Assembly (NCBI GenBank): GCA_030549495.1
Contig: JAUIRK010001051.1
Location: forward strand, 1 to 64,000
Source: Nectonema munidae
Lineage: Eukaryota; Nematomorpha; Nectonematoida; Nectonematidae
DNA length: 64,000 nucleotides
Reading direction: 5' to 3'
The notes under the pieces are model-generated. The model did no database searches. It worked only from the letters and a program-made list of their open reading frames with translations, and was not told the DNA's origin. The position numbers and the translations under genes were made by a program. Below are positions 42,579-53,991 of this stretch, one piece after another; the first letter of the stretch is position 1; each line of letters starts with the position of its first letter.

Positions 42579-45326
42579 TCTAAAAATAGACACTTTCCTT
42601 CATTACATGTATGTAGATTAGCTATATAGGAATCAGGCAAATCTACTACTCCCATATGAATATTGTTATAACTCTCTATCATTGTCGTTGACTTTTAAAG
42701 TAATGATGCCTTAAATGGCTAATAAATGAATATGTATTCAGATTTTTTACTTTTTACTATATTTTTCAAATAATGTTTCGTAAAAAATTCTAGTATATAT
42801 ATTTTTTATTATAGATATTTTTCTTTGAATTTGTGAGGTTTTGTTTGATTGATCTGTTCACTAATTCACCTTTGCAATAAATCTTCCTATCCAAAAAAAG
42901 CAGAATACTCCTCTGACTATTCCTCAAGGAAGTACTCGCAAGCTTTTGATAAATAGCATGTAACTCTCTCATTCTGAAAAACAGACTTTAAAAGATAATG
43001 GAAGCGAAATAACAATCACCGCAAAAAAGCAAAAGCGCCTACGTGGTATCATTACTTACGTTTTATTTGAGTCGTCTCTTCACATGTGCAGGAAATTTTT
43101 ATCTGCAAATAATTTTCATCATTACCACTCGTGCCATTGTTTGCGTTGTATTAGCTAGACTACGAAGAAGATTATAATGCTGATGTTACAGAATAATGAT
43201 AGAGCTGGATCTAATAGATATATTCTTCTTCCCTGCGCGCTGTATCTAACCTAGAACATCAAATCTCCTTGCCCTGTTTATCGAAAGTTTTTCGCAATCT
43301 CTGTTCACATGTTTTCTACGAAAAGTGCTTCCTCTATCCAAGACAGTGCAATTTTTTATAACGATGTAAGTTTTTTTCTATCATATTTATTAGCAAAACA
43401 AATTTTATTACAAGCCAAACAAGTCTTTTAAATAAAAAAAGACGAAAAATTCAAGCTTATTGGTGCAGCGAAAAGCTTTTTTTCACCCCCTTGAAATGAC
43501 ATTGAGATGATAAATTTTAAATGTAGTTCCTGCTGCAAAAGTGTAAAGAAACTTCTATGCCGTAAACACGTGACGATTTTTGGGGGAAAGTGTTGTTCAC
43601 TCAGTTTAAAACAATTTTCTGGCTGACATTTTACACTTACGACAACAACAACAACAACAGAACCGCCGAATTAAGAGACTACTCACACCCTGATAATTCG
43701 CATTTGAAAACTCATACCATGTTATTTTTCTCAAAAGGCGTTTTATATTTTTAAAAATTAATAATAATAATAATCAGTTTAGAGAAGTAAAAGATAATTT
43801 AACTAAACGTGAACAAAATGGAAAAGGTTTATTGAAAACAAAAAATTAATTTCAGTGCAAGAGACTAACAACACCCTTTTCGCGTTCTAAAAAAATAAGA
43901 ATATTTGAAAATTAAAATACCACGCAAAAGTAAAACTTATTGTAAATAGGATTTTTGTTAGAAAATGCCTTTCTTAAAAGCTATGTGATATATTTTGCGT
44001 TAAATGTGCAATAAATTTCACTTGATAAAATGCTATTATTTTTTCCATGCATTTTATTTCGATACACGGTTATGACTACAACCACATTTATCGCATATTT
44101 ATCCTTATTCCACATTTTGTCCATGTAACAAAACTTCACCTTCATGCCATTGTATGGTGCGGGATTTTCTTTTCATTTCAAGTTTTGCACTTTACAAATA
44201 TCACTCAAGAAAAGGTTCACTTTTTTCCTTTGTTTATATAGGACTGACCTTGTGAATATGGGTATATTTCAATCTCTATGCTTGTGTCTGTATCATATTG
44301 TATTCCACAATGACAATAGTAAATATTGAAACTTTTTTCTATCCATTCTTTTGCTTTGACACATGCCCTCACCTCCTGTATATACCTTACACTAAGAGCA
44401 TCCTCTGTATATTTAATCCTATATATAGGCATAAAACTTTTGCATTGATTCGAATAGTATGTATGTATGTATTATCACTACTGCATTCTCTTGACTTTCA
44501 TTTCTCACACTTGGCCTATATAAGTTTAAGGAAAAGGCGGTGGTGGCACATAAATATTGAGTGTAATGCTATATTGCTATTTAGCACTTTTCTTATCATA
44601 GGGTCAAAATGTTAATTTTTTTTATCCAATCATTACATCCAACAACGGATGCACGCTTTCATTCAATTTATAAAATTCTCTATATTTTCTCTTTGCAATA
44701 TCGAATAATTCTTTTTGCTGATAAAGAAATACGAATCAATGCAAGATAAAGTATGCAATTTTTCTTATATCATCCAACTTAAAAATAAAACTATATATTT
44801 TCTGATCAGACACTTGGGTTTCCTGACTTCAGCCTTCTCCTTAATTAAATTGGGTATATTTTAATAGTCTGTGTTAAAATTTTTAAAGATATTCAGAAAC
44901 ATCACAGATCCAAAAATTTGTTAATTTTAATTTTATATTGAATTTAAGCACAAATAAAGAGAAAAAAGCATGTTATATAATTGATTCCTTATCTGGGAGT
45001 CAGATAAATAATAATTCGTTTGTTTAAATGATCGCTTATTAACTACATAAAATCTATTAACCGTGATAAAACAAAAATCCTATATTTTTTATTTCTTTTG
45101 CGTTACCATATGTTTTATCATTACATTTTACCACATAAGGAAACTTTTGAAAGTTTCACCTGGGAATATTTAAAGGATATAACAAGAAGCTGATACAAGA
45201 TTTTTTTCATCTACAAAATTTCATATAGTATTAAATATTTTAAAAATTTTTTTAATTGTTCCTTTTAATTTTACTGATTTTTTAAACACTCCGAAGATTT
45301 AAAATACCATGCAATTAGAGAATTTT
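42579..45326. other. Region without a recognised gene
   Basis: Short frames near 44047-44615 overlap on both strands and are not supported. A second member of the GGTG(G/C)AGC...CACCCCCTTGAAAT repeat lies at 43461-43502. AAGAGACTACTCACACCCT near 43674 and AAGAGACTAACAACACCCTT near 43860 form a loose direct repeat. Confidence 0.55.
43642..43659. repeat. (ACA)n microsatellite
   Basis: Six ACA units in a row. A short trinucleotide run. Confidence 0.85.
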
Positions 45327-45378
45327 TCTCCAACCTGTATACTACGATGATTCATCTCCAACCTGTATGCTAAGATGG
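45327..45378. repeat. 28-bp tandem duplication
   Basis: TCTCCAACCTGTATACTACG and TCTCCAACCTGTATGCTAAG begin 28 bp apart at 45327 and 45355. They lie just left of the larger duplication. Confidence 0.8.
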
Positions 45379-45405
45379 TTTATATTTCATGTACAAATGA
45401 CAATG

Positions 45406-45720
45406 AACTTTCTGTTCATATTTTGCTAGATGTAAGATTTGATATATCTCATTCGGGGAGACTATGTTAGAAAAGTTATTTTAAATAATATATTTGTCAA
45501 ATAATCAAAATAAAATAGTGTAATCAAAGAATCGAAAAATATTCTTTAAAAATCAAAAAATAAACTTTCTGTTCATATTTTGCTAGATGTAAGATTTGAT
45601 ATACGTCATACGTTGTTACAAAAGTTATTATTTATATTTTGCAATTTGCATGATTTTAAATAATATATTTGTCAAATAATCAAAGAATCGAAAAATGTTC
45701 AAATCAAAAAATATTTATTC
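45406..45720. repeat. 157-bp tandem duplication
   Basis: AACTTTCTGTTCATATTTTG followed by CTAGATGTAAGATTTGATAT occurs at 45406 and again at 45563. The copies then share AAAAGTTATT, AATAATATATTTGTCAAATA and AATCAAAGAATCGAAAAAT in order, with indels between them. It is moderately diverged and AT-rich, with no gene. Confidence 0.85.
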
Positions 45721-45879
45721 TTTTTAAATATATCGTTGGCTCCCCTTACTTTTAGAATAGAAAGATAAACCTAGTCTTTAATAATTTTTATCAAATCATG
45801 CATATATTTCTCTCCACCTCGCCTACTTGTCAGACATTTTGGAGTTCTAAATAACTTTAATTCTTCTCTTCAGGGATCT

Positions 45880-46305
45880 GAAAGTCACGTCTTTCATTTT
45901 TCAATGAACTCACTGCCTTAACACGGAAGCTTGATCTGTGGATAGAAAAGATTAGAAACAAACAGTTTGGAATGTTCGCAAATCGGGCATCTTTTGGAGA
46001 AAGGATTGCTATTGAATTTGGCGAAAAGGTCATCGAACATCTCTTTTTGTTAAAAGACGAAATAAAGCATTTTTTTCTATTGATCGTAATGAATATTTCT
46101 GCCTTTACACTCGAAATCCATCTACTTTTGATCCTGGTAACGTCGCAGTTGGAACAGGTGAGCAAGAAGAGCTCATTGATTTTCAATGCGATGACAGTGC
46201 AGATACTGCAGCTGTAAATGCTAATCGTCGGAGAGGATTTGTTCCTAGATTGCAAGAAGAAATGCTCAAAATGAATCTTGTTAAAGCCCAATTCATCGGT
46301 TGTTA
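45880..46305 (+). pseudogene. hAT transposase remnant, ZBED5-like group, C-terminal half
   Basis: The plus strand reads KLDLWIEKIRNKQFGMFANR, then HLFLLKDEIKHFFSIDRNEY, and after that VGTGEQEELIDFQCDDSA. In ZBED5/FAM200-type hAT proteins the corresponding parts are the KL-x-LW...F...MF block, the HL-x-x-L...YF block, and the QEELIDLQ-x-D block late in the protein. A frame change lies near 46075 and the C-terminal dimerisation domain is not found, so it is a dead fragment. This is the same group as the remnant at 26490-27110 but covers a different part of the protein. Confidence 0.68.
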
Positions 46306-46339
46306 GCATCATATTTTAGCTAGAGTACTAATACACGTT

Positions 46340-46879
46340 TTGGACTTTTAAATCAGCAAATAAAAATAAGAATCCTTATTTAAATTATGAATCTATAGAA
46401 GAAAAAAAGAATTATAATTACTTGAAGAAATTGTATGTTGCAGAAATTGAAATGCAAAAGCTTGAAAATCTTGGATGTACCTTTTATTTTGTGGATTTAG
46501 ATTTTTCAAAAAGAGTGGAAAACTTCCAAAAATAGAGTACAAGTCTTTACCGGCAATTCAGAATGCTCGATGGAATTCCAGTGCAATTTTTGTTCTCATA
46601 GCTTATTTTCTTTTACCTAAATATAGACAAGCATTAGGAGTGCCTGCTTCTTCTATTGCTTATGATTGGCAAGAAATATGGTTTTCAGACCAACAATACA
46701 ATCCTGAAAACTATGAAAAACTTGTCAGTTGTATTCAAAGAACAAAGTGTTTTTCTGCTAAAAAGTGCTTGAAAAGGCACTGGGTAAAAGATGAGTCCTA
46801 CCTTGATATACCCCGAACAAACTTTATGCAGAAAGAGCATAAAAGTTTTGCAAGATTTGAAAAAAAGTTGCAAAAATGA
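46340..46879 (+). pseudogene. Unidentified mobile-element-like frame
   Basis: The main frame (134 codons, 46475-46879) contains LPAIQNARWNSSAIFVLIAY, then YDWQEIWFSDQQYNPENYEK and KRHWVKDESYLDIPRTN. A different frame just upstream reads IEEKKNYNYLKKLYVAEIEM, so the reading frame probably changes near 46535. The composition and motif density look like real protein sequence, and the Asn-Ala-Arg-Trp-Asn-Ser block reminds me of poorly characterised transposon proteins of arthropods. I cannot name the family. The ATG at 46475 is not a trustworthy start. It follows the hAT remnant at 45880 but I have no evidence that the two belong together. Confidence 0.45.
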
Positions 46880-46882
46880 CAA

Positions 46883-49254
46883 ATATTTAAATTTAAAGTT
46901 TGTTGTAAAAAATAATTTTGGTTAATGATAATTTTGCTTTACAATAAATATATTTTTGGTTTTATTTTTTTTTCATTTTGAAGTTTTATATTCATCCTTG
47001 GTAAAATTTTTTTTGAAAAACAAATGAAACAGCTATATTTGTTTTACTTTTAATAAATTCATCTCTTTTTAATGCAGGACAAGTGCAAAAAATTCATATC
47101 CCTGGGGCCACTATTTTAATATTGGCGTTTAAGTGAACACATCAAAAGAATTTTTCATTATGTTTTTTATGCCATTTTTACATAAAAAAAGGATTGTTTT
47201 TAAAAAAAAGACAATTTAGAACTTAAAAAGGACAAATTTGAATGAAAAAAGACAATTTAGAACTTAAAAAAACACATTTGAATTGAAAAAAGACACTTTA
47301 GAATTTAAAAAAGACAAATTTTAAGTAAAAATGATATATAATACTGATCCATTTAACAAAAATTAAAAAATGTGCAAAAAAAGAACTGTTTTAATTTAAA
47401 ATGAAGATAGAAAATATGATTTGGAATAATTATTTTCTCATTACTAAAAAAGATGTTAAAAATGATCTAATTTGATAATTACGAGGTTTTGTACATGATA
47501 CTTAAAAGTAACTACAAATCTTCACAATCATTTTTAAATTTTATAAAAAAAATCTGTAAAAATTGCACTTTCTTAGACGTTATACTCAAAACCTCTCTAT
47601 ACTATAGTTGACTCTATTAAAATTTATACCCCTTTCTTCATTCAAAAAATGAGCTAGTTTAGGCATCTGTTGAATAATAATAATTAGATGTCAACTGCTA
47701 GATAATCCTTTTTTTTATGTCTTTGCCATTCAGAAAAATCGTTTCCCCACTCCACTGATAAGATATTCAGAGGATTCTCATTTTTGTTCTTCATGCTTCT
47801 GGATCACGTCTTTATTTTACTTGTACTTGTTTTATCTTTATTATACACAGATCAATACAATATTAAAAGAAACCTTTTCCTTTTGTTCTATTTGAATGGC
47901 GAAATAAATAGATATAAGCAAATACTAGCAGTAGTGAATAAGAGTTCTGCATTGGTTCAAGGAAGCGCTAATTCTCAAGTGTTTGCATCTCGTGGTAGCG
48001 GTAAAAGTTAATCTGAGCTTAAGAGAAAGCCCCCCTTTAACGTGGGAAAGACTGGGGGTTGGAGATGGGAAAATTGTGTGCGCACGACGCGAAAAACTCG
48101 ATTTCACAAGGGAAGAAAGACAAAGGAAAATGTTCACGTGAAAAGTCATTACGCGTTTACAATTAATAAGACAAGTCAAACAAGAACTGAGGTTACATCA
48201 CCTTGAAACTAGCTGAGAGAGTGCTTATGCTAAGGATGGGTTGTTGCTGTTCAATGTACATGAGGGGCCGATTAAAAATTAATAACACGATATTTGATTA
48301 TAAAAAGAACTTTTATGTAAAAAAAATTATTAAGGACAGTTTAACATGTTTTTTTTATGATTTGAAGGGTGAATTTGTTGTCATTTATTTTGTCGATGCA
48401 TCCAAAAAGTTGTTTTCTTTTATAAGAAAGAGAAAAACTTTTAGTATTAACTAATTTCTACGTATGAAAAGCTATTTTTTATCTCCATATGTTTTTAAAT
48501 CAGTTAAGGAAAAATAAATTTGTATGATAAACTTTGCCCTTTATCTGTATTTTACAAGTTCATTCTTTACTTAAATAACTTTTCTTTCGTCTGTTTCACA
48601 CAAAAAGTATCAACTTAATTTTTTTTTATTAAGAGTGCCGGATTAAAACCATTGGTTGCAAACTTGGATTGGAGTCCGCGGCGGTATCTAATAATATTTA
48701 GAAGTCAGAGTCGCGTTTTTCTAAGTATTAAATAATCATTTTTTAGGGCATTCTAAACACCGTAAACACTCGAGTTTAATCCGCAAACATTTATAAGCTG
48801 CCGTGATATTAGAAACATTTAGCTTTTGAAATAGAATATTAAAATTTATCTTACAAAAAACGTGATTCAACTAAATTACCTTGTTCGCAAAAGATATGTG
48901 AGACGGAAAGTTTTTTGAAAGCATTACTTAAAAGTCACATCCTCTGATGGCAGAAATAATTGAGGAGGCAAAATCATTACCGAAGGCTTTGGAAATCACA
49001 CTCTTATTCTTTCTTAACTTTCTTGGATTCATCAAAATTTAATTTGACATGTCAAAATCGATCACGAGAATCTCATTTTATAGAATTTTTACATAACACA
49101 ATATTTCGTGGTTCACTCATCATCAGCGATGAGCCATTGCGTGTTCTAGGAAAGGCCGGCGATATTAATTTGATATAAAACTGCTACAAAATCAATAAAT
49201 AGTCTGGGTTTACTCAGACATACAATGTGGGATTAATAAAAAAAAGACCTACCC
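46883..49254. other. Region without a recognised gene, with an AT-rich dispersed repeat
   Basis: The part 47150-47345 consists of repeated AAAAAGACAATTTAGAACTT-like units and ends GACAAATTTTAAGTAAAAAT. It is a relative of the inverted arms in the 7.2-kb unit. A GC-richer patch at 48010-48110 has no readable protein pattern. No gene is supported. Confidence 0.55.
47150..47345 (+). repeat. Dispersed GACAAATTT-type repeat
   Basis: Short units such as GACAATTTAGAACTTAAAAA and GACAAATTTGAATGAAAAAA alternate, followed by the terminal ACAAATTTTAAGTAAAAATG. The same terminal sequence closes the arms at 2160 (minus strand) and 4250 (plus strand). Confidence 0.65.
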
Positions 49255-49575
49255 AGTGGCGTACATATCTTTAATGTCGCCCGGAGGGGATGCTAATTTT
49301 GCCGTCCTTCAAAACGCCCAAAACTCAATAATACAAGCATATACGCTGGAATGAAAAGTTTAGCAAAGCATCATTCTATTATTATTATTTGAGTGCAAAA
49401 TATCTCGATTAAATTTGTATTGATGATATATTAGTACAAATAAATTCTTCGCCCTGAGTCGACCTTCCCTTCCGACCCCTTTTTCATTATATCTTTTAAA
49501 AGGGGTTGGATCTTTCTAAATTTATCTTATGTATATTTTAATATATATATGACAGGCCCCTAGCCATGCCCTATT
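49255..49575. mobile_element. Possible worn DNA transposon, CAGTGGCGTA-type ends
   Basis: The left side reads CCCAGTGGCGTACATATC. The right side on the minus strand reads GGGCATGGCTAGGGGCCTGT. Both resemble the CAGTGGCGTAGC-type ends seen elsewhere, but no target repeat is clear. This is a tentative call. Confidence 0.35.
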
Positions 49576-50638
49576 TTTAGTTCTATTTTTTTAATTTTTA
49601 GCTTTTCATTTGCTATATTTATATTACTTTGACATGAACTTTTTTAAATATTTTGACTAGTTATACGATGAATTTTTGTTTTTAATGATTTGAGCTTATA
49701 ATTATTTATTTCCCAAATATATCTTACTTTCCTTTATTCACTTTTTCAAACACCAAATTTATTAAGTGATATCAATATATATATAATATATATACAGTAA
49801 ATCCTCTTACTTCCACCACCTCTCTACTCCGACCACTTGTTTACAGGCTAGTTTATATCTGTTGTAGTTTACTATGCGTGAACCTCTTTATCTTGACCAC
49901 CTCTCAACTCCGTACATTGACCACTTATTTTTGAAGCATTTCTATCTTTACAATGAAGTTTCAACCTCTCAAAGCGACCACCACTCTCATGTGTGGAAAT
50001 TTTTTTAATGAATACCTTTCAATTTTTCATTTGTTTCAACGTATTCTTATAACAGTTTTAAGAAATTAGTAAAACGCATAAACCAAAAAAACAAATTCCT
50101 CTCAACAAACAAAACCTTTTATTTATACAATTGCAATGCTCTAAAATTGCATGGAGGATCAATATGAAGGAATATAGGCAAACATTTATAAAGCATTGAG
50201 AAATATGAATTGTTTATGTTATTGTTGAAGCGCGTTACAGCTGATTCCGTAATTAACGGTCAACGCAAATGTATGGAAAGAAACATTCAGCGTGTTCGCA
50301 TTTATTCTATTTTTTTTTTATTTCTTACAATCAAGCTTTGTCGTAAGTTTTTTTTGTTTCTAGGAGATGACAATTAAAAACAAAGGATTAAAGACAGTCA
50401 TACGTAGAGTTCGCGGTACCTATTAAATTTTGGGATTGGAGCCTACCCTATTTTTACAAGAGCCCCCTTTGACCCCCAGTTTTTACACCAGATCTAGTAA
50501 TGATAATTAAAGATAGGAAAAACAAAAACTCTTTTTAAATTGATTTTTTTTATAAACTGGGTTCTTTTTTTGTTTCTTTATTTTAAGAAATTTTTAAAGA
50601 TTGTGTACACAAACATAACGAAAATTCCATGGTCTAAA

Positions 50639-51700
50639 AAAATGAAGTCAAGCGAAGGTAAAAGTCAGAGAGAGAGAGAGCTTGCTGAAATTTTTCATGT
50701 TGGAAAAACAACTGTTCAAAATATTTTAAAAAGGAAAAATGAATATCTTAAGGCGTATGAAGAAAATGTCAACTCCAACAAAAAAAAGAATTACTATTAG
50801 AATTGAAAATTAAAAAGTGGATCAAACTGTTTGGTTGTGGTTTCAGAGAGCAAGAGCATCAAACATTTCGGTATCTGGACCGCTTATTCATGAAAAGGCT
50901 TTGTTCATAGCAGGTAGTCTGAACTTAAAAGATTTTAAAGCACCTAATGATTGGTTGAAAAAGTTTCGTTCAAGACACAATATCAGCTTTTCTAAAATAT
51001 GTGTAGAACGAGGTGATGTTGATTTGAAAACAGTCGAAGATTGGAAGAACAAAATACGAAATATTGTGATAATTTTATTATGAAAGAAAATGCATTTTCA
51101 ACATGGATGAGTTTAGCTTGTTCTATCGAGCTCTGCCAGAAAAATCCTCCACAAAGGAGATACGTGTACTGGAGGTAAAAAATGAAAGAAATACTAACAG
51201 TTGTAGTATGTGTCAACATGTTAGGCGATTTTGATACAGTCTTAGTGATTGGTAAATCAGCAAAACCACACTGTTTTATAAACTTAAATTTGAAAAATTT
51301 ACCTGTTCTATGGAAGCACAACTCAAAAGCATGGATGGCATACAAGATATTTGATGAATGGATACTTTCTTTTAACGAGAAAATGAAAAGACAAAAGAGA
51401 AATATTTTTTTGGACAATGCTCCATCTCATTCAAAGTTTATTGATAACTTGACAAATATTAAACCAGTTTTTATTCCAGCAAACACCACCTATATTTTGC
51501 AGCCCTTAGATCAAGATATAATTTGTTCAATAAAAAACATTATAGAAGAAGATTTCTACGTAGAATTTTGAATGAAATGGATGAAAAAAAATTAGTCTCT
51601 GATTTAGCTAAATCTGTCTCTTTTGAATGGATAAAGTTTTCAGTCCAAAAAAGAGTTGGATGTTTTTTTGGAAAAAATTTCCTCGAGCATTGAAGAGCTG
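50639..51700 (+). pseudogene. Tigger transposase: DNA-binding and DDD catalytic parts
   Basis: The first part reads GKSQRERELAEIFHVGKTTV and ILKRKNEYLKAYEEN, a psq-type helix-turn-helix. The second, from 50817, reads RASNISVSGPLIHEKALFIA and DWLKKFRSRHNISFSK, the CENP-B/Tc5-type second helix-turn-helix. The catalytic part shows FNMDEFSLFYRALPEK (Asp at 51106-51108), FLDNAPSHS (Asp at 51413-51415) and ANTTYILQPLDQDII (Asp at 51509-51511). All three expected aspartates remain, with 31 residues between the second and third. Several frame changes and stops separate the pieces. The family is secure from domain order. Confidence 0.88.
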
Positions 51701-51869
51701 ATGAGTTCATAAAGATAGATGATGATAGTCTTGCTAACGAAGTTTACACTACAAATTGGGAAGAAGAATTTTTTAAAGAAGTTTTGAAAGAATCAGAAAA
51801 TGAACCATTACTTCAATGTGGCAGTGTTCAAATATCAAATAATGAAAATGAAGTTGAAAGTTCTGTATG

Positions 51870-52255
51870 TCAGATGTACTATATTTTGTATAATACATTG
51901 ATTACATGTAAAATTACATCGTTTTTATCAATTTATCATTGATTTTGTATAATACATTGATTGAAAAAAAAGTAGAACACATGAATAAATTGTACAAAAA
52001 GTGCATTGAACACATTACAAATCAATGAGACTGCTGGTGCTGTTTGCCATCAAAAAGTATTTCCATGTCTGGCCCGATGGTTGAGGAAATTTATTTATTT
52101 GAAAACTTAAAATTTATTGGAATTTCTTCTCTACTTTTACTGGGAGGTCCGCGGGCCGGATTGCAATAATAAAGCCTAGCAGAGGGGCGGGCCGGACGAT
52201 AAGCCTTCTTGGGCTGGATGTGGCCCGCGGGCCGGAGGTTGCCCGCCCCTGCTTT
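51870..52255 (-). mobile_element. Insertion inside the Tigger element, hAT-type end
   Basis: The Tigger frame is lost after about 51870 and resumes near 52256. The right boundary, on the minus strand, starts CAGGGGCGGGCAACCTCCGG followed by CCCGCGGGCC, a well-known hAT-type terminal sequence. CTTTAGAG lies outside it, a plausible 8-bp target. I could not find the matching left end or target repeat, so the insertion may be truncated or composite. TTTTGTATAATACATTGATT is repeated inside the left part. Confidence 0.6.
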
Positions 52256-52406
52256 AGAGTATACTGTGAAGCATTAAAACTTTTTTTGTCTAGAAAGAAA
52301 TTATAGCGAAATTTATTCTGCTTTACTTCATGTGAAAGAAAAGTTGGAACAAAAAGCAATAGACTCGAAATTTAAACAAAAAAAAATAACTGATTTTTTC
52401 AAATAA
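52256..52406 (+). pseudogene. Tigger transposase C-terminal tail with PIP-box-like motif
   Basis: After the insertion the frame reads SALLHVKEKLEQKAIDSKFK and then QKKITDFFK before the stop at 52404-52406. QKKITDFF fits the PCNA-interacting consensus Q-x-x-(I/L/M)-x-x-F-F exactly. C-terminal PCNA binding is known for pogo-type transposases. The tail is cut off from the rest by the insertion. Confidence 0.72.
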
Positions 52407-52511
52407 ATTTTTTATACTGATTTTTTAAGACCTAAAGATAAAATTTTTGAAATTTTTTGCACCTAACCTCTATAAGTGGACCACCTCTTCAAATTATAGA
52501 GGTTTTACATG

Positions 52512-53531
52512 AAAAACTAAAATTAAAAAAAGTTGAAGGAAACCGAATTGCAAAAACACAAAATAGAACTAAAAATGATATAATATAAATAAAATTGAAG
52601 CTGTTTTTGCATAATTAGTCAAAAAAAATAAGAGTATGTGTGATAAGACCATCCTTCTTATTGTTTTAGAACCAGATTCATCAGTTGAGAAGTTTATTGA
52701 AAACACACATCGAAGATATTTATATATACTATATCATTCATTACAGGAAATACATGATGACGTTATATTTTATAATTTTAGCTTATATTTAAATCTAAGA
52801 TGCTATTTGCATTCATCGCCGTTTCCTCACGTTCTTCCAATTTGTATATTGATCTTATTTGGCTTAAATGAATTATTGAAATTATGCTTTAATTGAAATT
52901 TAATCATTGATATATTTGATACATGGAAGTATCGATGATCCATTCTTCCATCCATGATCCATCAATGCTGTCTTTCTGATTAGATTGCACTTATCCTTGA
53001 ATTAAATGTCTTCGTGATATGAATGAAATTCGAGTCCCAACACAACATTTCTATGGAGGTAAGTCTCCATGATCTTTATTTGTTATTAAAAGCTTAGAGA
53101 ATTCAATTGTTTGAATATTTTTCTGTATGAATTGAGATAAAATTTGATGGTTTGTAAACACGGTTTCGGAGTCACAGATTTTAAAGGGGTTGGTGTTGGA
53201 GTGCGCTATTTTCGTCCGACTTCGCTTCCCTTCGGCAGTATGCGCTAATTCACTTTTTGGGCTGGCGAGTTGATACTTTATTTGGAGCGAGTTAGAGGCC
53301 CCACTTGGGGTGAGTTGTTAATGCGGGTGAGACTATAGCATTTTGATGCGCATTTACTGTAGACCCTTTTATGACTTGTATTGTAAAAGTCTTAAAACCA
53401 CAAGATTTCTTTTCAAAAAGTCAATACCAAGGTTTACATTCTTAATTTTAAATTTTCTATGAAAATATTTATTCTAAAAATCGAAAAGAAAATTTGAGAT
53501 TAAAGATGGGAACATATTTTTTAATGTCAAA
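52512..53531. other. Region without a recognised gene
   Basis: AT-rich. GTTGGTGTTGGAGTGCGC near 53190 is another degenerate GGAGTC-like trace. The frame at 52636-52896 matches nothing known to me. Confidence 0.55.
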
Positions 53532-53539
53532 TCCTAGAG

Positions 53540-53991
53540 CAGTGGTTCCCAACCGGGGGTCCATGGAAGAATTTCAAGGGGTCCATGGAAATTCTACTTC
53601 AAACTACTTATGCTGAATCTCCTTTAATATACTTCTATTTTCCAAATCAATATAAATATATATATTTAGAGCTTTTTTAAATAAATATTTTCTTCCCTTT
53701 TTTAAAGTTTCATATTTTGAAAGTTTATATATCCTTTTTATTAGTTACAATATTTTTGAAAAATTTATATTTTAATTGGAAAAAAAATTTTATTCACATT
53801 TTATGTCAGGCTTTACGATTTCTCTGATTTCATATGAATAAGGATACGACTTAATCAGATGACTACAATCATTTTTTTCATAAAAATCTTTGATTAATTT
53901 TGTTGGCTCAAACTATTCAGTTGTAGGGGTCCACAGGTAAATAAGTGACTGAAAAAGGGGGAACGGGATAAAAAAAGGTTGGGAACCACTG
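53540..53991. mobile_element. hAT miniature element, 452 bp, perfect 8-bp target repeat
   Basis: The left end is CAGTGGTTCCCAACCGGGGG and the right end on the minus strand CAGTGGTTCCCAACC. The target repeat TCCTAGAG is exact on both sides (53532-53539 and 53992-53999). It belongs to the same group as 36779-37227. It has no coding capacity. Confidence 0.93.

Larger units (their letters stand above)
49795..52511 (+). mobile_element. pogo/Tigger DNA transposon, nearly full length
   Basis: The left end reads CAGTAAATCCTCTTACTTCC, preceded by TA. The right end on the minus strand reads CATGTAAAACCTCTATAATT, which fits the CAGT-x-AAACCTCTATAA termini of Tigger elements with a worn last few bases. 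The 2.7-kb length is usual for a complete Tigger. Between the ends lies a transposase on the plus strand in several frames, interrupted near its end by a foreign insertion. It is therefore structurally whole at the ends but no longer coding for a continuous protein. Confidence 0.87.

Noticed and set aside
48010-48180. GC-richer patch with an 84-codon minus-strand frame
   Set aside because: No recognisable protein pattern in any frame that I read.
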